47,800 nucleotides of DNA from JAYWIG01 sp043789035. Lineage in GTDB: Bacteria; Pseudomonadota; Gammaproteobacteria; Burkholderiales; Burkholderiaceae_E. The DNA is taken from assembly GCA_043789035.1 (NCBI GenBank), contig JAYWIG010000177.1, forward strand, positions 1-47,800, in the 5' to 3' direction. The notes beneath the pieces are model-generated. The model had not been told where the DNA came from and did not search any database. It was given only the letters and a program-made list of their open reading frames with translations. A program made the translations under genes and the position numbers. Below are positions 25,195 through 33,335 of this stretch, one piece after another. Every line of letters begins with the position of its first letter. Positions within the stretch are counted from its first letter, which is position 1.

Positions 25195-25208
25195 TGAGGT
25201 GCACCTCA
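25195..25208. promoter_or_regulatory. 14-bp perfect palindrome between livM and livK
   Basis: TGAGGTGCACCTCA is a perfect palindrome in the 108-base gap between the livM stop and the livK start, the widest gap inside the long minus-strand operon. It could bind a regulator of an internal promoter for livK and the genes after it, or form part of an RNA hairpin that sets relative levels of receptor and permease. No T-run follows on either strand, so it is not a typical terminator. Confidence 0.35.
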
Positions 25209-25219
25209 CTTATTGCAAC

Positions 25220-26347
25220 TCACTTACCACGATCCATTAATCGCGACTGACTTTTGTTGCTAGCCAAGCGCGATCTCAACTGTTCCCACCATCCCAAAAT
25301 ACCGTCGGGTGAAAACAAAACAATCACTAGAAAAATAGAGCCGATCAATAAGTTAAAACGTTCTGGAGCCACTATCGAAATAGCAAAGTTCTGCAGCAAA
25401 ACGAAAATAAGGGCGCCGATAAATGAGCCGATTGGGTGGCGCATTCCGCCAAGCACAGCGATCACCAAGATGTTGATGAGTGCAGTTAAACCCACAACGC
25501 CTGGGGCAATCAGCCCGTTGTACCAAACTTGAAGTACGCCTGCACTTGCTGCGATAAAACCTGCAACGGCATAAGCCACTAAGCGAATAGTTGTAACGTT
25601 AAATCCTAGGGAGTTCATGCGCCGAGAGTTGTCACGGCTACCTTGGAAGGCAATACCGAATGGCGTTCTAACAAGGTATTTGACTAAAAAATAACCGCCT
25701 AATGCGAACGACAAAGAGACAAAATAAAAGGGCATTGGGTCACGCCACTTGATACCCCAAAACTTCGGCGCATCCACACCGTTGAAACCCTGAAACCCGT
25801 TGAACATGCTGTAGTTCTGCTGGGTCAGATAGAAAAAGGCAACCCCAATCGCCAGCGTAATCATGATGGTGTAAATGCCTTCGGTGCGAATCGAGAGCCA
25901 GCCAATGAGCACGGCAGCAATAGTACCGATAAAGATGGCCATGAATACCGCTAACCACCATGGCCAAGCTAAGCTGATGTTCGTGACCGCCGTTGTGCCG
26001 AAGACTGAGACCATATAGCCAGCCAATCCTGCCACCGTCATCTGCCCAAGCGAAACAATGCCGCCATAACCTGCTAAGAATGTGAGCGACAAGGCAATCG
26101 TGCCCAAGATCAGCGACTGAGCGCCGATTTGAAACGTAAAGAAGGGCGATGCGAAAAAAGGGTAGGCAATTAACGCGACCAAGATGACAAGGTGTCTTGC
26201 TGAAACATGTCTAAACATGCTTTGTGATTGCGTATTTGTCGCAGGCGCAACTCGTGTTGATGATGTCGGCGTTTGCCCAACGCCATCTTTAAATGCTTGG
26301 CGGCCGGCACCCGAATTCATGGCTTTACGCCATTGTGCTGCGCTCAT
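25220..26347 (-). CDS. livM: Branched-chain amino acid-type ABC transporter permease, LivM
   Basis: A 375-residue membrane protein with an unusual 45-residue polar N-terminal lead before the first membrane segment (LVILVALIAYPFF). Eight to ten hydrophobic segments follow, with the LivM blocks LTFLAGYGGIVSLGQMTVAG, VLIGWLSIRTEGIYTIMITL and NSLGFNVTTIRLVAYAVAGF, and the C-terminal VVLFSPDGILGWWEQLRSR. The ATG overlaps the LivH stop by 4 bases. The true start could lie further in, at M28 or M44 of the lead, but the overlap with LivH favours the first ATG. Confidence 0.92.
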   Translation of the reverse strand: MSAAQWRKAMNSGAGRQAFKDGVGQTPTSSTRVAPATNTQSQSMFRHVSARHLVILVALIAYPFFASPFFTFQIGAQSLILGTIALSLTFLAGYGGIVSLGQMTVAGLAGYMVSVFGTTAVTNISLAWPWWLAVFMAIFIGTIAAVLIGWLSIRTEGIYTIMITLAIGVAFFYLTQQNYSMFNGFQGFNGVDAPKFWGIKWRDPMPFYFVSLSFALGGYFLVKYLVRTPFGIAFQGSRDNSRRMNSLGFNVTTIRLVAYAVAGFIAASAGVLQVWYNGLIAPGVVGLTALINILVIAVLGGMRHPIGSFIGALIFVLLQNFAISIVAPERFNLLIGSIFLVIVLFSPDGILGWWEQLRSRLASNKSQSRLMDRGK

Positions 26348-27303
26348 GCTTTTTTACCCATAATGCCTTGCGGCTTAAATGCGAGCGCCACCACCATAAT
26401 CACAAACGTGAATACCACGCCATAAGTAGGTGCGTAGGCGAGGCCAAATTGTTCTGCAAGCGCAATTAGGCATGCGCCAATTGCAGCCCCCGGAATGCTT
26501 CCCATGCCGCCAACAATCACTACGACTAGTGAGGCTAGTAGATAGCGAGCATCTTCGCCAGGTGTGATCGATAATGCAGACCCACCAATGACTCCGGCAA
26601 AACCGGCCAGCCCCGCACCGATGGCAAAGGTAATCACAAAGATCATTTGTACATTGACACCTGATGCAGCCAGCATCGTTCTATCATCGACACCAGCGCG
26701 GATCATCACACCGATACGAGTTTTATTTAGAAATGCCCACAGTAATAACCCGATCACGATCGATGCTGCGAATACCAGCAGTCGATAGGTTGCATAACCA
26801 TTCACAATCGGAAGTTTCACCGCTCCCATCATCCATGATGGAGGGTCGAACTGATAAACCTCTGGCCCCCAGACCCATAACATTAAGTCGGCCAAGACAA
26901 TCGATAAGCCAATGGTCACCATAGTTTGGCGCAAGTCTTGGCCTTGCATAAATCGAAACACAAACACTTGCATCAATATGCCAAGAATTGCGGAGCTAAC
27001 AAAGCCAGCAAGCACAGCCATCAGCCATGAGCCGGTTTTGTCGCCCACTGAATATCCAACGTAAGCGCCTAACAAATACAACGACCCATGTGCTAAATTC
27101 ACATTGCGCATCAGACCAAACACTAAGGTAAAGCCACTCGCGACTAAGAAATAAAGCGATGCAAGCGTAAGTCCGTTCATGAGCGTTAGCAAGAACAACT
27201 TGGCGTTGTCGATGAGCCCCCATACCGATAAGGCAGCCAGCACAATGACTAGCGCTAACCAGCCAATGTTTTTCTTATTGAGCTTGCCCTCTTTAAGCAG
27301 CAT
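26344..27303 (-). CDS. livH: Branched-chain amino acid-type ABC transporter permease, LivH
   Basis: A 319-residue permease with about eight membrane segments. LivH blocks visible are LTLASLYFLVASGFTLVFGL, RNVNLAHGSLYLLGAYVG, GQDLRQTMVTIGLSIVLADL, RAGVDDRTMLAASGVN and GAGLAGFAGVIGGSAL. The ATG at 27303 lies 11 bases inside the end of the second amidohydrolase gene; no other start fits before the first membrane span. It forms the channel with LivM. The overlap couples it to the enzyme genes upstream. Confidence 0.94.
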   Translation of the reverse strand: MLLKEGKLNKKNIGWLALVIVLAALSVWGLIDNAKLFLLTLMNGLTLASLYFLVASGFTLVFGLMRNVNLAHGSLYLLGAYVGYSVGDKTGSWLMAVLAGFVSSAILGILMQVFVFRFMQGQDLRQTMVTIGLSIVLADLMLWVWGPEVYQFDPPSWMMGAVKLPIVNGYATYRLLVFAASIVIGLLLWAFLNKTRIGVMIRAGVDDRTMLAASGVNVQMIFVITFAIGAGLAGFAGVIGGSALSITPGEDARYLLASLVVVIVGGMGSIPGAAIGACLIALAEQFGLAYAPTYGVVFTFVIMVVALAFKPQGIMGKKA

Positions 27304-28591
27304 GCAAGTTCCAACGGGTTGCTGATGACGACCTAACTTCTGGGGCTTTATGGAATTTACCGTCTTTCATGATGGCAAGTAAATTCTTCTTATCGAGCAA
27401 GAGCTTTAAGTCGGCTAAAGGGTCGCCATCGACGAGCAAAATGTCGGCTAAGAAGCCTTCTTTGATTTGGCCTAACTCGTTAGGCATCAACATAATTTCG
27501 CCGCCCCATTTGGTTGCGGCAATAAGCGCTTCCATATTTGTCATTCCTGCGTACTTCACGAGGTATTGCAAGTCCATCGCGTTTTCGCCGTGCTTGGCCC
27601 AGGCAAAACCATAGTCGCCACCGGGCAAGATTTTTACGCCACGTTTATGCATGGCGCGTAAACTTTTTTCTACCGCTTCGATTTCTTCGCCATATCCCAT
27701 CTCTAATGCTTTTTGATGAGAGATACCAACTTCGTCACCGTGGTGCAAAAGCCGAACGATGACCGATAGACCTGGGGCGGTAAAGATTCTGTGCTTATGC
27801 GCCTCAAGCATGTCGAGCGATTCTTCGTCGGTGTAACTGCAGTGGTAAATGATGTCGCAGTTGTGCCTGAGCGCTTGTTTTATTGATTCGCTTGACCGTG
27901 CATGCACGGTAACCCGTTTGCCGCGTAGATGGGTCTCTTTGACCGCAACGGCAACTTCTTCGTCATCCATCCAATTGGTTTTGGCATCAGCACCTGCAAC
28001 GAAGTTATCGCCGGATAGATTCAACTTAATCGTATCGACGCCATACTTCAAAAACATGCGCACGACTTTGCGCATTTCTTCAGCGCCACTGACCACCTGC
28101 CCGAAGCTAAATTCGGGGTAGGGTAGGTGGGGCAGCATATCGTCACCTAAAGAACCTGCGACTGTAATTTCTTGGCTTGCAGCGGAGTAACGAGGGCCCG
28201 GAATCAAACCCTGATTGATCGCATTACGAACAACCACATCTAATCGAGGTTTCGCCGTTGCTGCGCCAACGCAAGCCGTCCAGCCATGATCAAGATAGGT
28301 TTTTGCAACACCTGCTGTCCAAAGTGTGTGTTCTTCCAGAGGCATCATTTGAATGCCGTCTAAAGTCGCAGAATTATTCCAAGCGAAGTGCGTATGCGAC
28401 TCAACCATACCCGGCATCAATGTTGCTCCTGCACCGTCGATCAAGGACACACCAGGCGTTGGCATCGCAGTCGATTGGCCGGCTCTCGCAACGCGGGATA
28501 TGCGATTGCCTTGCACTAGCACTTCGCCCGCATAGGGTTGAGCACCAGAAGCATCAAAAATTCGAACATTCTTAAACAGGTAGCTACTCAT
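27293..28591 (-). CDS. Amidohydrolase family protein (imidazolonepropionase/prolidase-like)
   Basis: A 432-residue metal-dependent hydrolase. Start set at ATG 28591 after AGGAGCGAGCG; 21 further codons upstream are open but overlap the previous gene. Metal-site motifs of the amidohydrolase superfamily are present: HTH in MVESHTHFAW, a lysine in DTIKLNLSGD that is the likely carboxylated bridging residue, histidines in VTVHARSSE and IIYHCSYTDEE, and the aspartate in LPGGDYGFAW. No signal peptide. It resembles the enzyme encoded by the gene two positions upstream along nearly its whole length. The relatives that share these motifs include Xaa-Pro dipeptidases and imidazolone-type ring hydrolases; the substrate here is unknown. 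Confidence 0.9.
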   Translation of the reverse strand: MSSYLFKNVRIFDASGAQPYAGEVLVQGNRISRVARAGQSTAMPTPGVSLIDGAGATLMPGMVESHTHFAWNNSATLDGIQMMPLEEHTLWTAGVAKTYLDHGWTACVGAATAKPRLDVVVRNAINQGLIPGPRYSAASQEITVAGSLGDDMLPHLPYPEFSFGQVVSGAEEMRKVVRMFLKYGVDTIKLNLSGDNFVAGADAKTNWMDDEEVAVAVKETHLRGKRVTVHARSSESIKQALRHNCDIIYHCSYTDEESLDMLEAHKHRIFTAPGLSVIVRLLHHGDEVGISHQKALEMGYGEEIEAVEKSLRAMHKRGVKILPGGDYGFAWAKHGENAMDLQYLVKYAGMTNMEALIAATKWGGEIMLMPNELGQIKEGFLADILLVDGDPLADLKLLLDKKNLLAIMKDGKFHKAPEVRSSSATRWNLHAA

Positions 28592-28608
28592 CGCTCGCTC
28601 CTTGGTCG

Positions 28609-29394
28609 TTATGCAAACCGTTGGGTATAAAACTGGCGCGTTAAGCTCGCGCATTCGTCCGGCATTTCAATCGTTGTCCAGTGCCCGCAGCCGCGCAGCA
28701 CTTCCATGCGACTGTTTGCTATTTTTTCGCTCATGCTTCGCACCGCTTGCGGAGGCGAGACAACATCTTCTTCGCCGGTGATCAGCAGCGTCGGGCAAGC
28801 AATGCGCGACGTGTCTGCCGCTTGGGCTTCGCTTAATGCATCACAGTTTCTTGCGTAACCGTCGGGGCATTGCCGCATCAATGTTTCACGCACGAAAGCC
28901 ACGCTTGCTAAACGCTTTTGTTTTGATTCAGTACTGGTAGATGCTTGCACTAAGACATCGGCTATAGCTTGCATACCAACAACACCTTCGCCGCGAGCTT
29001 TCACAGCACGAGCTTTAATATTAGCTCGCGCACCATCTGGCGGACAAAGTAATGGCCCAAACAAAAGTAGGCTGCGCACTAGTTTGGTCTTGCTCGCTAG
29101 ATGGGTAGCAATAATGGTACCCATCGAGTGGCCCACCACATGCGCCTTGGAAATATTCAACGTAGTCAACACACGCTCTACTGCTTTGACAAGGCTATCA
29201 ATGCTGATTGGCCCTTCGACTAAGTGCGAACGACCAGAACCAGGTAAATCAATGCGAATGGTCTGGAAGCGAGTCAGTGAGGGCATTAAAGGTGCCCAAG
29301 TGTTCGAGGTGCCGCCCAAGCCGTGCAGCATGATGATAGCGTCTCCACTACCTTCGATTTCAACGGCCGTTCGGCCAACCATTAGCGTGGTCAT
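28609..29394 (-). CDS. Alpha/beta hydrolase
   Basis: A 261-residue alpha/beta hydrolase with a complete set of visible catalytic elements: oxyanion HGLGG near residue 24, nucleophile GHSMG with S90, acid in LLITGEEDVVSPP and histidine in GCGHWTTIE. It is closest in appearance to 3-oxoadipate enol-lactonase and carboxylesterase-like enzymes. It lies between the two paralogous amidohydrolase genes, 5 bases after one and 17 before the start of the other, so all three probably act in one pathway. Its substrate is probably an ester, lactone or ring-opened intermediate. Confidence 0.9.
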   Translation of the reverse strand: MTTLMVGRTAVEIEGSGDAIIMLHGLGGTSNTWAPLMPSLTRFQTIRIDLPGSGRSHLVEGPISIDSLVKAVERVLTTLNISKAHVVGHSMGTIIATHLASKTKLVRSLLLFGPLLCPPDGARANIKARAVKARGEGVVGMQAIADVLVQASTSTESKQKRLASVAFVRETLMRQCPDGYARNCDALSEAQAADTSRIACPTLLITGEEDVVSPPQAVRSMSEKIANSRMEVLRGCGHWTTIEMPDECASLTRQFYTQRFA

Positions 29395-29399
29395 TCGAT

Positions 29400-30686
29400 T
29401 TATGCCGTGACACCGAAGCGCTGGGTACGAGCAGAAGCAAGTTCAGGTGATTTAGCGAATACGCCATCTTTCATGACCGCCAAAATCCGTTTGCTATCTT
29501 GTAGCAAAGCGATATTCGAAAGTGGGTCGCCATCGACCAGCAAGATGTCGGCTAAATAGCCTTCTTTAATCAGCCCAAGCTCATTGCCAAGCTTCATAAT
29601 TTGACCGCCGTAGAAGGTCGCGCTACGAATTGCTTCCATCGGCGTGAAGCCTAAGTACTTGACAAAGTACTCCAAGTCTTTGGCGTTGGTGGTGTGCTTA
29701 ATCCATGCAAAACCATAGTCACCACCAGGCAGCACTTTGATGCCGCGCTTATGCATTTTCTTCAAGCTCTCAATAGCGGCTTCAAGTTCGCGGTGATAAC
29801 CCATTTCCTTCGCAATCTCAGGTGTAATACCCCATTCGCTTGCGTGATAAGAAGTGTTGATCAGCCAGGCCAGACCGGGTGCTACAAAGTGCTTATCTTT
29901 GTTTGCCTCAAGCATATCGAGGGCTTCTTCGTCGGTGTAACTGGCGTGGTAAATAACTTCGATGCCGTGCCGGACACACTGCTTTATTGACTGGCATGAA
30001 CGGGCATGCGCAGCTACTCGTTTACCGCGCATTTTTGCTTCTTCGACAGCAACTGCGATTTCCGCATCTGTCATTGGCGTTTCTTCAGCAGCGATGCCCG
30101 CAATGTATTCGCCAGAAAGATTTAATTTCAGAGAATCGACACCGTACTTTAAGAACATGCGGCAGGCTTTTCGCATTTCGTCAACGCCGTTAACAACAAC
30201 GCCGAAGCTAAACTCGGGGAAGGGTAGGTGAGGCTTCATCTCGTCACCAAGGCCACCCGGCACGGTAATCTCTTGACTAGCAGCAAGGTAGCGTGGGCCT
30301 TCAATCTGCCCTGATGCGATGGCATTTCGAGTGACCACGTCGAGCCGCGGTTTGGCAGTGGCGGCGCCAACGCAAGATGTCCAACCCATTTGCAAATACT
30401 GCTTTGCAATGTGCGCGCACCAAAGAATGTGTTCCTCGGTGGGCATGCGTTGAATGGCATTTAGGCTGGGTTGATCATTCCAAGAAAAGTGCGTATGTGC
30501 CTCGACCATGCCCGGCATTAACGTCGCCCCAGCTGCATCAACAACGGATACGCCAGAAGTCGGCAAAGCTCTTACGCCACGCGCAATTTTCTGAATGCGA
30601 TTGCCGCTAACAAGCACTTCACCTTGATAAGGTAATTCGCCCGTGCCATCGAGTATCCGTACATTTGTGAACAAAACATTTGCCAT
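29400..30686 (-). CDS. Amidohydrolase family protein (imidazolonepropionase/prolidase-like), paralogue
   Basis: A 428-residue protein with the same layout as the amidohydrolase two genes downstream: HTH in MVEAHTHFSW, lysine in DSLKLNLSGE, histidines in VAAHARSCQ and VIYHASYTDEEALDML, aspartate in LPGGDYGFAW, and the C-terminal GYLADILLVDGDPLSN loop. AGGAGC lies 12 bases before the ATG. Two near-identical sets of metal ligands argue that both are active. The pair may act on two stereoisomers, on successive intermediates, or as a heteromer. It is the second gene of the long operon, 12 bases after the FAH-family gene. Confidence 0.9.
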   Translation of the reverse strand: MANVLFTNVRILDGTGELPYQGEVLVSGNRIQKIARGVRALPTSGVSVVDAAGATLMPGMVEAHTHFSWNDQPSLNAIQRMPTEEHILWCAHIAKQYLQMGWTSCVGAATAKPRLDVVTRNAIASGQIEGPRYLAASQEITVPGGLGDEMKPHLPFPEFSFGVVVNGVDEMRKACRMFLKYGVDSLKLNLSGEYIAGIAAEETPMTDAEIAVAVEEAKMRGKRVAAHARSCQSIKQCVRHGIEVIYHASYTDEEALDMLEANKDKHFVAPGLAWLINTSYHASEWGITPEIAKEMGYHRELEAAIESLKKMHKRGIKVLPGGDYGFAWIKHTTNAKDLEYFVKYLGFTPMEAIRSATFYGGQIMKLGNELGLIKEGYLADILLVDGDPLSNIALLQDSKRILAVMKDGVFAKSPELASARTQRFGVTA

Positions 30687-30698
30687 TGGGAGGTGCTC

Positions 30699-31574
30699 CT
30701 ATACGAAACTGTTTTCGAGTGAGCCTATTCCATCGATCATGATCTTCACCACGTCGCCAGACCTCAAGTATTTCGGTGGCGTAAAGCCAATACCAACTCC
30801 GGCCGGTGTGCCTGTGGCAATAATGTCGCCAGGGTATAGCGTAATGCCAGCGGACAGTGTTTCGATCAATTTGGGAATCGAGAAAATCAAATCCTTGGTA
30901 CTGGCTTCTTGGCGCAATTCGCCATTTACCCAGCAACGCACCATGGTGTTTTGACCATCGAGTTCGTTGACATCGGCTAACCATGGCCCCATTGGGCAAA
31001 AGGTATCTAACGATTTACCGATGTGCCATTGTTTGTATTTAGCCTGTAGATCGCGAGCAGTGACATCGTTAATGACTGTATAGCCCCATACATAATCCAT
31101 AGCTCTATCGGCCTTTACGCCTTTACATTCCTTACTAATGATCACGGCTAATTCTGCTTCGTAATCGATGGCCTCAGAAAGTCCTTTGGGTATATGTACG
31201 GCGGCCTTGTGCGACACAACGCACTCAGGCACTTTAGAGAAAATAATTGGCTCAGACGGAATTTCTTCGCCAGGTTTGTTTACGCTGGAATCGAAGCCGC
31301 TGTTGGCAAACTCTTTGGCATGCGCGTAGTAGTTTTTGCCGACACAAAATACGTTTCGACGCGGACGTGGAATCGGGGCGTCAAGTTTTACCGCTGCCAA
31401 AGGGATGTTTGGAGCAAGCTTTTTCGGCTCTTTGCCTTGTGCTGCGAGTTCGATAAGTGCTAGTGCGCCTTTTTCTTCTCCTGCCGCACTCAAGTCGAAT
31501 GGCGTAATTGTTTCATCGGCATTTAAAATGCCTACGTGGCGTTTGCCACCCCACCAATAGGTTGCTATTTTCAA
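30699..31574 (-). CDS. Fumarylacetoacetate hydrolase (FAH) family protein
   Basis: A 291-residue member with the acids ExE in YEAELAVII and the aspartate in VINDVTARDLQ, plus CVGKNYYAHAKEF near residue 77 and ATGTPAGVGIGF near the end. This is the common bacterial form seen in aromatic meta-cleavage and 2-hydroxyhepta-2,4-dienedioate isomerase/decarboxylase enzymes. The start is TTG, supported by GGAGACGG directly upstream; no ATG lies nearby. It is the first gene of the long minus-strand operon, and the 106-base divergent region before it holds a 16-bp palindrome next to a TetR gene. Confidence 0.9.
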   Translation of the reverse strand: MKIATYWWGGKRHVGILNADETITPFDLSAAGEEKGALALIELAAQGKEPKKLAPNIPLAAVKLDAPIPRPRRNVFCVGKNYYAHAKEFANSGFDSSVNKPGEEIPSEPIIFSKVPECVVSHKAAVHIPKGLSEAIDYEAELAVIISKECKGVKADRAMDYVWGYTVINDVTARDLQAKYKQWHIGKSLDTFCPMGPWLADVNELDGQNTMVRCWVNGELRQEASTKDLIFSIPKLIETLSAGITLYPGDIIATGTPAGVGIGFTPPKYLRSGDVVKIMIDGIGSLENSFV

Positions 31575-31585
31575 GGCCGTCTCCG

Positions 31586-31615
31586 TTGCAACTTTTTGTT
31601 GCTAATATTTATAAT
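31586..31615 (+). promoter_or_regulatory. Probable sigma70 promoter for the TetR gene
   Basis: TTGCAA at 31586-31591 and TATAAT at 31610-31615 are separated by 18 bases and point toward the TetR gene. The perfect palindrome begins about 18 bases downstream of the -10 box, where a bound repressor would block elongation or open-complex escape. Assigned by eye from consensus similarity. Confidence 0.45.
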
Positions 31616-31632
31616 GTGCTTTCGAGCAGCAC

Positions 31633-31648
31633 TGAGACTGCAGTCTCA
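31633..31648. promoter_or_regulatory. 16-bp perfect palindrome, probable TetR operator
   Basis: TGAGACTGCAGTCTCA is a perfect palindrome; including the outer A and T it is symmetric over 20 bases with one mismatched pair. It lies between the divergent TetR gene and the first gene of the long operon. Position, size and symmetry are all usual for a TetR-family dimer site, so one operator could control both directions. Confidence 0.6.
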
Positions 31649-31680
31649 TTTTGAGTAATAGTAGGCTGACTAAGAATTCA

Positions 31681-32325
31681 ATGTCAAGTACAAGTCCTTT
31701 CCAGAATCGCAAACTTCCACTGACTGACTTTAGAGGTCCGCCAGAAGGGAGTAGCTCGCGCACGTACTTGAAGCTACTGGATTCGGCGATGATTTTGGTG
31801 GGCAGGGGCTACGTGCCTTCCATCGCTGAACTCGCGATAAATGCAGGTGTGTCGAGGGCGACTGCCTATCGTTGTTTTCCCAACAGAACTCGCCTGATTG
31901 CAGCGGTAGTGAACAAAAGCTTAGGTGAAGTCCGTGATTATGCAAGTGCAGAAACTGACGGGCGTGTGCGCATCAAAGAGCTTTTCTCTAAAACATTTCT
32001 TCGCTTCGCAGAATACGAACCGCAACTGCGTGCTGCACTGCAACTTGCGTTAGAACATGAAGCGAAGGCAAGCGCTGGTTTGCTCGAAGAGGAGCAGTAT
32101 CGTCGTGGTTATCGTGTGGCGATTCTTGATCGGGTCGCTAAGCCGTTAGAAGCAAAAATCGGAAAAACCAAGTACAAAAGACTGATTCAATCGCTCACCG
32201 TTGTGTATGGTATTGAGCCCTATGTGGTGATGCGAGATATTCTTGGATTGAAAACCAGTGAGATCGAAAAAACGACTCACTGGATAGTTGAAGCAATTGT
32301 CGACAAAGCGCTTGCCGATAACTAA
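31681..32325 (+). CDS. TetR family transcriptional regulator
   Basis: A 214-residue protein from ATG 31681; a TTG ten codons earlier (31651) is possible but lies next to the palindrome. The N-terminal helix-turn-helix reads SIAELAINAGVSRATAYRCF, followed by PNRTRLIAAVV, a standard TetR DNA-binding domain set about 30 residues in. The rest is the helical ligand-binding and dimer part. It is divergent from the FAH-Liv-Tm-1 operon and shares its control region, so it most likely represses that operon until a substrate or intermediate binds. It converges on the Bug gene with 6 bases between. Confidence 0.85.
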   Translation: MSSTSPFQNRKLPLTDFRGPPEGSSSRTYLKLLDSAMILVGRGYVPSIAELAINAGVSRATAYRCFPNRTRLIAAVVNKSLGEVRDYASAETDGRVRIKELFSKTFLRFAEYEPQLRAALQLALEHEAKASAGLLEEEQYRRGYRVAILDRVAKPLEAKIGKTKYKRLIQSLTVVYGIEPYVVMRDILGLKTSEIEKTTHWIVEAIVDKALADN

Positions 32326-32331
32326 GTTCGA

Positions 32332-33300
32332 TTAATCGGCCTTCGCACCCGATGCTCTTACGATCGGGCCCCAACGAGCAACTTCATCTTTCAAAAGTGC
32401 CGCCATTTGGTCTGGGGAGCCACCCATCATGTTGTAACCAAGCTCGCTCATGCGTTTTACGAAATCTGGTGACTTCAAACCTTTGTTGGCAGCGTCATTC
32501 ACTCGGGCGATGAGATCTTTCGGTGTACCTGCCGGCATTAATAGGCCAAACCATACGCCGGACTCATACCCGCTAACGCCTGCCTCTGCGACTGTTGGTA
32601 AATCAGGCAGCGTCGCATCGCGCTTGGCACCGGTAGTGGCTAATGCACGAAGCTTGCCCGATTTGATGTGGGGGAGCGCTGAAGGGATATTGTCGAACAT
32701 CATCATTACTTGCCCACCGAGCAAATCGGTAAGGGCTGGCGCACTGCCTTTGTAGGGAATATGCGTCATTTCCACTTTCGTGAAGAACTTGAACATTTCG
32801 CCCGACATATGAATGCTTGTGCCATTACCGCTAGAGGCGTAGTTCAAGGCATTAGGTTGCGCTTTTGCGAGCGCAATAACTTCTGCCACTGAGTTTGCCT
32901 TGACCGAAGGATGCAAAACCAGCACATTGTTCAGGGACACCAATGCCGCAACTGGCACTAAGTCTTTGTTTGGATCGAATGGCATCTTGGCATACAACGC
33001 AGGGTTAATCGCGTTAATGCCGCTGGTCGTCATAAACAATGTGTAGCCATCAGGCGCTGCGCGCGTTGCCTCAACGCCGCCGATGTTGCCACCAGCGCCA
33101 GGTTTGTTTTCCACATTCACTGGCTGCCCAAGCGCTTTCGATAACTCGCCCGCAATTGCGCGTGAAGCGATATCGACAGCCCCGCCCGGCGGGAATGGGC
33201 AAATTAATCGAATCGGTTTGGATGGATAGGTTTGGGCTGAGACACTCGTTGCCAAGCTAAAAAACATGCAAGCGGCGAGTGAAATGATACGAGGCAGCAT
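32332..33300 (-). CDS. Bug-family (TctC) periplasmic substrate-binding protein
   Basis: A 322-residue receptor. The start is ATG 33300 because AGGAGA lies six bases before it; the frame is open 11 codons further upstream without signal-like features. The signal peptide ends at TSVSAQ. Family blocks are YPSKPIRLICPFPPGGAVD, VNVENKPGAGGNIGGVEATR, YASSGNGTSIHM and MPAGTPKDLIARV. It is the last gene of a run with an aldolase, a lipoprotein and a short-chain dehydrogenase, so it probably collects the organic acid that those enzymes handle. Confidence 0.93.
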   Translation of the reverse strand: MLPRIISLAACMFFSLATSVSAQTYPSKPIRLICPFPPGGAVDIASRAIAGELSKALGQPVNVENKPGAGGNIGGVEATRAAPDGYTLFMTTSGINAINPALYAKMPFDPNKDLVPVAALVSLNNVLVLHPSVKANSVAEVIALAKAQPNALNYASSGNGTSIHMSGEMFKFFTKVEMTHIPYKGSAPALTDLLGGQVMMMFDNIPSALPHIKSGKLRALATTGAKRDATLPDLPTVAEAGVSGYESGVWFGLLMPAGTPKDLIARVNDAANKGLKSPDFVKRMSELGYNMMGGSPDQMAALLKDEVARWGPIVRASGAKAD

Positions 33301-33335
33301 TGGGTCTCCTTTTGTTATAAATTGAAAGTTCATTA

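Noticed and set aside
28592..28654. Upstream extension of the second amidohydrolase
   Set aside because: It overlaps the end of the previous gene and contains the AGGAGC ribosome binding site of the ATG at 28591.
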